Origin: Desulfurococcales archaeon
Lineage (GTDB): Archaea; Thermoproteota; Thermoprotei_A; Sulfolobales; NBVN01
Assembly (NCBI GenBank): GCA_015523295.1
Contig: WAKQ01000019.1
Span: forward strand, 1 to 39,902
DNA: 39,902 nt
Direction of reading: 5' to 3'
A program made the translations under genes and the position numbers. How positions within the stretch are numbered: the first letter of the stretch is position 1; each line of letters begins with the position of its first letter. Below the pieces are notes generated by a model. It had not been told where the DNA came from. It worked only from the letters and a program-made list of their open reading frames with translations, and searched no databases. Below are positions 1 to 6,496 of the stretch, piece by piece.

Positions 1-2
1 AC

Positions 3-1340
3 TCAACAATATATATGGCGTTTTACACTGTCATCCATAAGATCAGGAGTTATGGTATAAAGCCAGACCAGCTCACTCCAGAGTTTTGGGACTTTATAAT
101 GCTTGGTAAAGGAGATCCTGAAAGATTAGCTGATGAGTTGGGAGTTCCAACAGAGGAGCTCATCAGCTTAAGAAGCGAATTCGATTATTGGTATCCTCTA
201 GACTCTAGACATAGTGGAAAAGACTTAATCCCTAATCACCTAACTTTCTTCATATTTAATCATGCAGCGATCTTTCCTAGAGAGAAATGGCCTAGACAAA
301 TAGTTGCTAATGGTTGGGTCTTACTTAAAGGAGAGAAAATGTCTAAATCCAAAGGTAATGTGAGAACACTTCACGGGCTCATAGATACATTCTCTGCAGA
401 CGCTGTGAGATTAGCCCTATCTGTGGAAGCTGAGGTGGAGGCTGACCTCAACCTAGATGTTGATTCGATGGGGAAGATCTATGATCATTTAAAAAGGATT
501 AAGTCTTTAGTGCATTCATTAAGTGAAGGGGGGAAGTCTGATGAATTGGGAATTCCAGAAAAGTGGTTGCTTAGTAGAGTGGCCAGACATCTTCTATACC
601 TCTACGACGAGCTTGATAGGGTAAGGATCAGAGCTGCGGGTGTGAGGTTGTTCTTCCTAATACCTAAGGACTTAGAGGATTATCTGGACATGGTAAAGAA
701 ACCTTCCCCTTCCGTGAAGAAGATAATTGAAGCTTGGGTGAAGGTGCTTTCAGCCTATACGCCATTTCTAGCTGAGGAGCTATGGCATGAAGAGCTAGGT
801 AAGAAGTCGTTTGTAGTCACTGAGAGATGGCCGTCAATTGAGGAGTTGCAGGAGATGATTGATGTAAAGTCAGAGGTTATGGTAGAGTATGGCAAGAGAC
901 TGATCGAGGATATAAGATCCATAACCAGGGTGGTGGGTTCAGGTCAAGCGATAATCTATGTGGCACCAAAGAACATGCAGAACATCATCATAGCCATCAG
1001 GGACATGGTTGATAAAGGAGGAAAGGTAGGTGATGTCCTCAGGTACCTTTCAAAACGTCTGGGCAATGTGCCTAGAAAGAAACTACCTAAGGTGGGAAAA
1101 GCCCTCCTAGATCTCTCTGTATCGCTTGATAAGCACGTAATCGAAGGTCTAAGGGAGCTAGGAGGAATTGATGAGCTGGAGGCAATACAGGTTCTTAAGA
1201 GCTATATCGAGAGAAAGGCTGGGGTGAAGATCGAGGCTGCATATTTATCGACAGATCCTAGCGCCCCCGATAATAAAGGGAGGAAGTCCCAGGCCCTTCC
1301 ATGGAGGCCGAGCATTTACATAGAGGGTGGGAGTAAGTAA
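3..1340 (+). CDS. leuS: Leucyl-tRNA synthetase, C-terminal part (5' truncated by window edge)
   Basis: Class I aminoacyl-tRNA synthetase that charges tRNA-Leu in the cytoplasm. The frame is open to the window edge: the four codons before the first ATG (position 15) read S-T-I-Y and continue into MAFYT, as inside archaeal LeuRS, so that ATG is not the start. About 445 residues are present of an expected 900 or more. Visible signs are the YWYPLDSRHSGKDL segment, the HLTFFIFNHAAIFP segment and the KMSKS catalytic signature (nt 336-350), followed by a helical anticodon-binding domain and a C-terminal domain. The gene ends with TAA; a box C/D sRNA with its own promoter begins about 38 bases later. 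Identification rests on motif recognition and is firm. Confidence 0.95.
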   Translation, partial: STIYMAFYTVIHKIRSYGIKPDQLTPEFWDFIMLGKGDPERLADELGVPTEELISLRSEFDYWYPLDSRHSGKDLIPNHLTFFIFNHAAIFPREKWPRQIVANGWVLLKGEKMSKSKGNVRTLHGLIDTFSADAVRLALSVEAEVEADLNLDVDSMGKIYDHLKRIKSLVHSLSEGGKSDELGIPEKWLLSRVARHLLYLYDELDRVRIRAAGVRLFFLIPKDLEDYLDMVKKPSPSVKKIIEAWVKVLSAYTPFLAEELWHEELGKKSFVVTERWPSIEELQEMIDVKSEVMVEYGKRLIEDIRSITRVVGSGQAIIYVAPKNMQNIIIAIRDMVDKGGKVGDVLRYLSKRLGNVPRKKLPKVGKALLDLSVSLDKHVIEGLRELGGIDELEAIQVLKSYIERKAGVKIEAAYLSTDPSAPDNKGRKSQALPWRPSIYIEGGSK

Positions 1341-1349
1341 TAACTTTAA

Positions 1350-1362
1350 TATTTTATTTTAA
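1350..1362 (+). promoter_or_regulatory. TATA-like promoter of the first C/D sRNA
   Basis: An AT-only run (ATATTTTATTTTA) lies directly after the leuS stop and 16 to 28 bases before the terminal stem of the C/D sRNA. This is roughly the expected distance for an archaeal TATA box and suggests independent transcription of the sRNA. Confidence 0.45.
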
Positions 1363-1377
1363 TGGTTAGTTTAACGC

Positions 1378-1434
1378 AGCGATGATGTCTACGACGGGCG
1401 GTCTGAATGTGATGATCCACTGTAGCTCTGAGCT
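1378..1434 (+). ncRNA. Box C/D sRNA; D' guide fits 16S rRNA C1402
   Basis: All parts of an archaeal box C/D 2'-O-methylation guide RNA are present in order: a terminal stem AGC (1378-1380) with GCT (1432-1434), box C ATGATGT (1382-1388), a 14-nt guide (1389-1402), box D' CTGA (1403-1406), a 2-nt spacer, box C' GTGATGA (1409-1415), a 12-nt guide (1416-1427) and box D CTGA (1428-1431). One unpaired base between stem and box C gives the three-base bulge of a kink-turn. The D' guide contains CGACGGGCGGT, complementary over 11 bases to the universal 16S rRNA segment ACCGCCCGUCG. Counting five bases upstream of D' places the methyl group on C1402 (E. coli numbering), a site that is ribose-methylated in other domains. 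The D guide would target AGCUACAGUGGA. Its 5' neighbour is leuS; its 3' half is antisense to the tail of a small ORF. Confidence 0.85.
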
Positions 1435-1676
1435 TCCCTTAACTTAGAGGTTCTCATAAACTTGGTTATTCTGTACCAGCTATAAAGTAAGCCGGCGTCT
1501 ATGAAGATGATTATGGTTAGAGCTAAGAAGTTTTTAATAGAGCTATTTGACATTGGGAGGAGAGTAGTGGCCTTTATGAATATGGGCTGGACAGCTACAA
1601 TGAGGAGGCCGTACAAGGTAAGCGTAAGTGGCACCTCCAATGCCTTTAAGATCTTCGCTAACAACATTGCCTCCAC
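1389..1676 (-). CDS. Small two-helix membrane protein, hypothetical
   Basis: Not recognised as a known family. It encodes 95 residues from GTG at 1676, or 92 from ATG at 1667, which has GGTGGAGG just upstream. Two hydrophobic stretches look like membrane helices (roughly residues 15-35 and 48-68), separated by a short polar loop; the C-terminal 25 residues are polar and basic. An AT-rich TATA-like run at about 1699-1711 lies at a suitable distance upstream. The last 15 codons lie antisense to the first C/D sRNA, and the stop codon falls in its D' guide. The overlapping plus-strand reading frame has no promoter or family match. Existence as a protein is plausible but not certain. Confidence 0.45.
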   Translation of the reverse strand: MEAMLLAKILKALEVPLTLTLYGLLIVAVQPIFIKATTLLPMSNSSIKNFLALTIIIFIDAGLLYSWYRITKFMRTSKLREAQSYSGSSHSDRPS

Positions 1677-1715
1677 CGCAAGTCAAATCTTTTTACATGT
1701 AAAATAAAAGATTAC

Positions 1716-1771
1716 CCGGATGATGTCTACCTCCGGTACTGAACTTTGATGAGAAGGCATTTGCCTGACGG
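1716..1771 (+). ncRNA. Box C/D sRNA, targets not identified
   Basis: The box order and spacing are exactly those of an archaeal C/D guide RNA: stem CCG (1716-1718) with CGG (1769-1771), one unpaired G, box C ATGATGT (1720-1726), a 12-nt guide (1727-1738), box D' CTGA (1739-1742), a 3-nt spacer, box C' TTGATGA (1746-1752), a 12-nt guide (1753-1764) and box D CTGA (1765-1768). The D' guide CTACCTCCGGTA would target UACCGGAGGUAG with methylation at the fifth base (G). The D guide GAAGGCATTTGC would target GCAAAUGCCUUC with methylation at the fifth base (A). I could not place either in rRNA or tRNA from memory. A TCTTTTTACA element at about 1688-1697 could be its TATA box. Confidence 0.8.
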
Positions 1772-1786
1772 CCAATGTAACCTGAT

Positions 1787-1849
1787 TTGGGGTCAACGCG
1801 TGGGTTTGTCATCACAGGTCAGCGCTTATAGACCCATATCATGCCCCAA
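1787..1849 (-). ncRNA. Box C/D sRNA with a variant C/D kink-turn
   Basis: Read on the minus strand: stem TTGGGG (1849-1844) with CCCCAA (1792-1787), one unpaired C, box C ATGATAT (1842-1836), a 13-nt guide (1835-1823), box D' CTGA (1822-1819), a 3-nt spacer, box C' GTGATGA (1815-1809), a 12-nt guide (1808-1797) and box D TTGA (1796-1793). Boxes C and D both deviate, but in a matched way: the usual G-C pair between C position 6 and D position 1 becomes A-U, so the kink-turn is kept. The predicted targets are CGCUUAUAGACCC (methyl at the fifth base) and CGCGUGGGUUUG (methyl at the fifth base). It faces the preceding sRNA tail to tail with 15 bases between. An AT-rich element at 1869-1884 fits as its promoter. 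Confidence 0.7.
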
Positions 1850-1868
1850 GATCCTAGTCAGGTCCATG

Positions 1869-1884
1869 GGTTATATTTAATATG
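1869..1884. promoter_or_regulatory. AT-rich box shared by the minus-strand sRNA and the PRTase-like gene
   Basis: The run GTTATATTTAATATGT contains TATA-like elements in both directions. It lies 20 to 35 bases before the 5' end of the minus-strand C/D sRNA and about 30 to 45 bases before the ATG at 1914 on the plus strand. A bidirectional promoter is inferred from spacing only. Confidence 0.45.
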
Positions 1885-1913
1885 TTATTCAGCTGATTTA
1901 AGGGACGGTGCTG

Positions 1914-2582
1914 ATGCTTAACTGGCCTCCAGGAAGGAAGAAGCTAGATCTGATAAGCAGGTTGGAGGCAGTGAACGTATTGACTGCCGTGAAGGATGTC
2001 TTCCTTCTAAGAGAGCTTACGTCAATACTCGGCATCCCTGAGGCAGTTTTAAGTAGGTATGTTATGGGAAGTGTAATCCCTACCCCCTCAAAGGCAAGGG
2101 CAATTATCGATACCTTGATGAGGACGGATTTTATGGTTGAGTACCTTCGGAGAGCTTTGGAGAGGAAAGGATGGGACATGGATCTCCTTCTCAATGACCC
2201 TCATTTCGTAACTCTAACTGCAATTTACTTTAGAAGGGAACTACTTAAGGCTGTGGCAGGTTCTAAGCTTGACCTTATAATAACATTTAATGATACCTCA
2301 GCCCTGATAGCATCTCAAGTGTCAACAGCTATAGGGGTAACCACTTGCGTATGCTCTGTACATGAGGAGAATAAGAGAATATCACCTCCAATTATCAAGA
2401 GCAGGCACTCAAGGTCTGCGGCGGTAATTGCCTCCTATTTCAGTGAAGAACATGCTAAACTCTTAAGAAAACTAATCGATGATACTGGAGTAACGCTTCA
2501 AACTATAGTGACTGTTGTTCTCATGGATCCGCTATCATTAAAGGTAATAGGTTACCCCCCGCTGATCAAGTTATTGCCTTAG
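1914..2582 (+). CDS. HTH plus phosphoribosyltransferase-like regulator
   Basis: About 222 residues. Residues 1-70 look like a helix-turn-helix region (LTSILGIPEAVLSRYVMG is a typical recognition segment). The remainder resembles the archaeal PRTase-like regulators related to orotate and purine phosphoribosyltransferases (PyrE-like, COG0856/GfcR type). The usual PRPP loop is degenerate: near the C terminus only LIDDTGVTL remains where enzymes have a DDVxTTG pattern, so a ligand-sensing regulator is likelier than an enzyme. The start was placed at ATG 1914, preceded by AGGGACGGTG; GTG at 1908 is an alternative. It stands alone, with tRNA-Lys convergent directly downstream. The family call is moderate and the regulatory role is inferred. 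Confidence 0.6.
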   Translation: MLNWPPGRKKLDLISRLEAVNVLTAVKDVFLLRELTSILGIPEAVLSRYVMGSVIPTPSKARAIIDTLMRTDFMVEYLRRALERKGWDMDLLLNDPHFVTLTAIYFRRELLKAVAGSKLDLIITFNDTSALIASQVSTAIGVTTCVCSVHEENKRISPPIIKSRHSRSAAVIASYFSEEHAKLLRKLIDDTGVTLQTIVTVVLMDPLSLKVIGYPPLIKLLP

Positions 2583-2588
2583 GGAGTG

Positions 2589-2697
<109 letters not shown>

Positions 2698-2819
2698 GCC
2701 AAGATCACTTATAAGTAAGGTAATTAAATCTTACATTTGGAATAGTTAGTGCGGAACATGTTAAAGCTTAAAATGAGTCTATCAGATTTCATAGGTAGCG
2801 GTAGGTGGGTTGATAAGTT

Positions 2820-3068
2820 ATGGTGAAAGCACATAAGTTTAAAGTCACAGACCATGAGCTTGTTCCCAAGCATGAAATAGTTCCGGTTGAGGAAGCGATC
2901 AAAATTCTTAAGGAGCTCGGCGTCAAGCCTGAGCAACTGCCATATCTAAGGGCATCGGATCCTGTAGCTAGGGAGATAGGAGCAAAGCCAGGTGACTTAG
3001 TAAGGATTATTAGGAAATCACCTACCGCTGGCAGAGTAGTTGTTTATAGGTATGTGATGGCGGGGTGA
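2820..3068 (+). CDS. rpoH: DNA-directed RNA polymerase subunit H (Rpo5)
   Basis: 82 residues, the normal size for archaeal subunit H, the counterpart of the C-terminal domain of eukaryotic Rpb5, which sits in the jaw region of the polymerase. Characteristic segments are [10 protein letters not shown] near the N terminus, [12 protein letters not shown] in the middle and [17 protein letters not shown] towards the end. The ATG at 2820 follows GGTGGG at a suitable distance. It is the first gene of the RNA polymerase operon, and rpoB starts 8 bases after its stop. A TTAAAGCTTAAAA element at about 2761-2773 may be the operon promoter. Confidence 0.96.
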   Translation: MVKAHKFKVTDHELVPKHEIVPVEEAIKILKELGVKPEQLPYLRASDPVAREIGAKPGDLVRIIRKSPTAGRVVVYRYVMAG

Positions 3069-3076
3069 GGTAACGG

Positions 3077-6000
3077 TTGTCAGGCATTTCAAGTCATTCT
3101 GATTCGGAAGCTAATTTGCTTAACCCGGAGAACCGTTGGTTAATTATAGAATCCTTCATCAAGGAGAAGGGGTTAGTGAGGCAACACCTAGATTCGTATA
3201 ACGAGTTTGTGACGTCATGGATTAAGAAAATCGTTAGGGAGTTGGGACATATTGAGACGAGTCAGCCAGGCGTCTATATTGAGGTCTTAAATATCAAGAT
3301 CGGGGAACCAGAGTTCAAAGAAATTGAGGGAAACCGCATAACGTTGACCCCCATGATTGCTAGGTTGAGGAACTTATCCTACACAGCCCCAATGTCTTTA
3401 GTTGTGGCTCTTTATGAGAACGGAATTGAGGTAGCTAAGCAGGAAATCCCTCTAGGAGACATGCCGGTCATGATAAGGTCTGTTCTTGACCCAACATCAA
3501 AGATGAGTAAGGAGGAGCTGATAAAGATAGGGGAGGATTGGAGGGATCCTGGAGGCTATTTTATAATAAACGGCTCTGAGAAAGTAATAGTTACTCAGGA
3601 AGACCTAGCTCATAATAGGGTATTCGTTGACTACGCTAAGGAAGGTTCTAATATGACCCACACAGCCAAAGTGATCTCTGCCTCTGCAGGTTACAGAGTA
3701 CCCATAATCCTAGACAGGCATAAGGATGGCACCCTCATGATCAACTTCCCGCCTATACCGGCTAAGATTCCATTTGCTGTGATGATGAGGGCCTTAGGCC
3801 TAGAAACGGATAGGGATATCGCGCTTGCTGTATCAGCAGATCCAGAGATCCAGAACGAGCTCATGCCTTCGCTTTATCAGGCCAGGGAAATCTCAACTGT
3901 CGAGGATGCTCAAGATTTTATAGGCTCTAGGGTGGCGCTAGGTCAGCCAAGAGAGGCTAGGATTGAGAGAGCAAGACAGATACTAGACAATTATTTCCTC
4001 CCGCATCTTGGTTCATCACCGGAAGCAAGGATCCTTAAAGCCCTTTACCTAGGGCAGATGGCAAACAAGCTACTTGAACTCGTTCTGGGGAGACGAAAGC
4101 CAGATGATAAAGATCACTATGCTAACAGGAGACTAAGGCTTGCCGGCGATCTGATGTCGCAGCTCTTCAGGGTTGCCTTCAAGCAGTTCGTCAAGGACTT
4201 CAAATACCAGATTGAGAGGCATAGACTCAGGGGAAGGAGGCTTAATCTAAGAGCCTTAGCTAGGCCCGATCTGGTAACTGACCGGATCAAGCATGCATTA
4301 GCTACAGGTAATTGGGTTGGGGGTAGGACGGGAGTCTCCCAAATAATAGACAGAATGAACTGGATCTCCCTCCACAGTCATCTCAGAAGAACTATTGCAC
4401 CTCTAAGCAGAGGGCAGCCTCACTTCGAGGCCAGGGATCTTCACCCCACCCAATGGGGTAGGATCTGCCCCTTCGAAACTCCTGAAGGGCCTAACTGTGG
4501 TTTAGTGAAAAATCTGGCCTTAAGCGCCTATATATCGGTTGGGACGGATGAGGAATCTGTTAAGGCGGTTCTCAGGGAACTTGGAGTTGTGCCTATTCTG
4601 ACAATTTTTGAGCGCCTTCGAGAAGGAGATGAGGATCTCCTCCAGAACCTCCCATCATACGCTAAGGTGTTCCTTAACGGCACATTAATAGGTTATTATT
4701 TAAGTGAGGACGCATCAGACCTAGTTAATAAGGTGAGAGAGTTAAGGCGTTCGGGCAGGCTGCATCATGAGGTCAACATCTCTTACTTAAGAACAGAGCA
4801 TCTTAATGAGATCTATGTGAACTGCGACCCTGGTAGGGTTAGAAGGCCGTTATTAATAGTTGAAAACGGTAAACCTAAGATAACACGTGAAGTGTTAGAA
4901 AGTCTAAGGAAAGGTGAGCTGTCCTTCTCCGACCTCGTAGCAATGGGCTTTGTGGAGTATATTGACGCCGAAGAGGAGGAAGACACCTACATAGCTCTAG
5001 ACCCTGAGAATCTGACCCCGGAGCATACCCACTTAGAGATATGGCCTCCAGCAATACTAGGCATAGCTGCCGCAACCATACCATACGCCGAGCATAACCA
5101 ATCACCGAGAAATGCATATCAGTCTGCTATGGTTAAGCAGGCGGTAGGTTTCTATGCAGCAAACTTCCATCAAAGATTTGATAGTAGAGCCCACTTCCTC
5201 CACTATCCTCAAAAGCCATTAGTTCAAACAAAGTTCTTGGACGTGATAGGATATAATGATAGGCCAGCGGGTCAGAACTTCATAGTAGCAATTCTTTCAT
5301 TTACAGGCTACAACATGGAGGACGCCCTAATAATGAATAAGTCTTCTGTGGAGAGAGGTCTGGCAAGATCAACTTTCTATAGGGAGTACACCACGGAAGA
5401 GTTAAGATATGCTGGCGGCCAGAGGGATCGGATAGAGATACCTGACCCGAGTGTTAGGGGGTATAAAGGAAGAGATCATTACAGGTTGCTGGATAGTGAT
5501 GGGGTGATCAGCCCTGAGGTAGAGGTTAACGCAGGAGATGTCCTCGTAGGCAAGACATCTCCACCGAGATTCCTTGAAGAATACAAGGAATTCGGTCTCA
5601 CCGGCGTGTCAAGGAGGGACACCTCTCTCACACTCAGACATGGAGATAAAGGAGTTGTGGATAGCGTGGTCATCACTGTTAGTGGGGAAGGCAATAGACT
5701 CATAAGGATCAAGGTAAGGGATACCAGGATCCCTGAGCTAGGCGATAAGTTTGCGTCGAGGCACGGGCAGAAAGGTGTTATTGGGCTTCTAGTCCCACAA
5801 TATGATATGCCTTATACTCCAGAAGGGATAACGCCAGACCTCATTGTGAATCCCCATGCTTTGCCTTCTAGAATGACTGTAGGGCAACTTATGGAGAGCA
5901 TAGCAGGTAAAGTAGCTGCTCTTGAGGGAAGGACTGTAGATGGGACTCCTTTCTACGGTGAGAAGATACACGACCTTCAAAAGAAGCTACTTTTACTAGG

Positions 6001-6490
6001 TTACCCCTCTGATGGGACAGAACCTATGTATGACGGAAGGACGGGAGAGCTGATAATGACTCCTGTCTTCATAGGCGTTGTTTACTATCAGAGGCTTCAT
6101 CATATGGTTGCCGATAAGATGCATGCTAGGGCCAGAGGACCTGTTCAGCTGCTCACAAGGCAACCGACGGAAGGGAGAGCTCGTGAGGGTGGGTTAAGAT
6201 TCGGCGAAATGGAGAGGGACTGCCTTATAGGTCATGGAGCCCCTATCCTCCTGAAGGAGAGGTTGCTAGATAGTTCAGACAGGACAACTATTTACGTTTG
6301 TGAAAAATGCGGGCTTATAGGGTGGTACGATAAACGCAAGGGCAAGTACGTCTGCCCGATACATGGAGATAAGGCAAAGTTATACCCTGTTGAAGTGAGT
6401 TATGCGTTCAAGCTATTGCTTCAGGAGATGATGAGTATGATGATATACCCGAAGCTAATCCTCAAAGATAAGTATCCTGGAGGGGAGTGA
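3077..6490 (+). CDS. rpoB: DNA-directed RNA polymerase subunit B (Rpo2), unsplit
   Basis: 1137 residues, the full length of the undivided archaeal second-largest subunit, carrying the catalytic-side wall, lobe and hybrid-binding regions. Recognisable parts are the FETPEGPNCGL segment, the GYNMEDALIMNKSS segment, the RHGQKGV segment near the active centre, and a C-terminal zinc ribbon starting at Cys1075 (CEKCG ... CPIHG). Unlike many methanogens and haloarchaea, B' and B'' are one gene. The start is TTG at 3077, supported by GGGGTGAGGT eight bases upstream, which overlaps the rpoH stop. The gene is followed after 6 bases by rpoA1, so the subunits are translationally linked. Confidence 0.98.
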   Translation: MSGISSHSDSEANLLNPENRWLIIESFIKEKGLVRQHLDSYNEFVTSWIKKIVRELGHIETSQPGVYIEVLNIKIGEPEFKEIEGNRITLTPMIARLRNLSYTAPMSLVVALYENGIEVAKQEIPLGDMPVMIRSVLDPTSKMSKEELIKIGEDWRDPGGYFIINGSEKVIVTQEDLAHNRVFVDYAKEGSNMTHTAKVISASAGYRVPIILDRHKDGTLMINFPPIPAKIPFAVMMRALGLETDRDIALAVSADPEIQNELMPSLYQAREISTVEDAQDFIGSRVALGQPREARIERARQILDNYFLPHLGSSPEARILKALYLGQMANKLLELVLGRRKPDDKDHYANRRLRLAGDLMSQLFRVAFKQFVKDFKYQIERHRLRGRRLNLRALARPDLVTDRIKHALATGNWVGGRTGVSQIIDRMNWISLHSHLRRTIAPLSRGQPHFEARDLHPTQWGRICPFETPEGPNCGLVKNLALSAYISVGTDEESVKAVLRELGVVPILTIFERLREGDEDLLQNLPSYAKVFLNGTLIGYYLSEDASDLVNKVRELRRSGRLHHEVNISYLRTEHLNEIYVNCDPGRVRRPLLIVENGKPKITREVLESLRKGELSFSDLVAMGFVEYIDAEEEEDTYIALDPENLTPEHTHLEIWPPAILGIAAATIPYAEHNQSPRNAYQSAMVKQAVGFYAANFHQRFDSRAHFLHYPQKPLVQTKFLDVIGYNDRPAGQNFIVAILSFTGYNMEDALIMNKSSVERGLARSTFYREYTTEELRYAGGQRDRIEIPDPSVRGYKGRDHYRLLDSDGVISPEVEVNAGDVLVGKTSPPRFLEEYKEFGLTGVSRRDTSLTLRHGDKGVVDSVVITVSGEGNRLIRIKVRDTRIPELGDKFASRHGQKGVIGLLVPQYDMPYTPEGITPDLIVNPHALPSRMTVGQLMESIAGKVAALEGRTVDGTPFYGEKIHDLQKKLLLLGYPSDGTEPMYDGRTGELIMTPVFIGVVYYQRLHHMVADKMHARARGPVQLLTRQPTEGRAREGGLRFGEMERDCLIGHGAPILLKERLLDSSDRTTIYVCEKCGLIGWYDKRKGKYVCPIHGDKAKLYPVEVSYAFKLLLQEMMSMMIYPKLILKDKYPGGE

Positions 6491-6496
6491 TGGAGG

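Noticed and set aside
1501-1707. Plus-strand 68-codon frame opposite the small membrane ORF
   Set aside because: No ribosome binding site or family character; the minus-strand frame has a membrane-protein pattern and a promoter.
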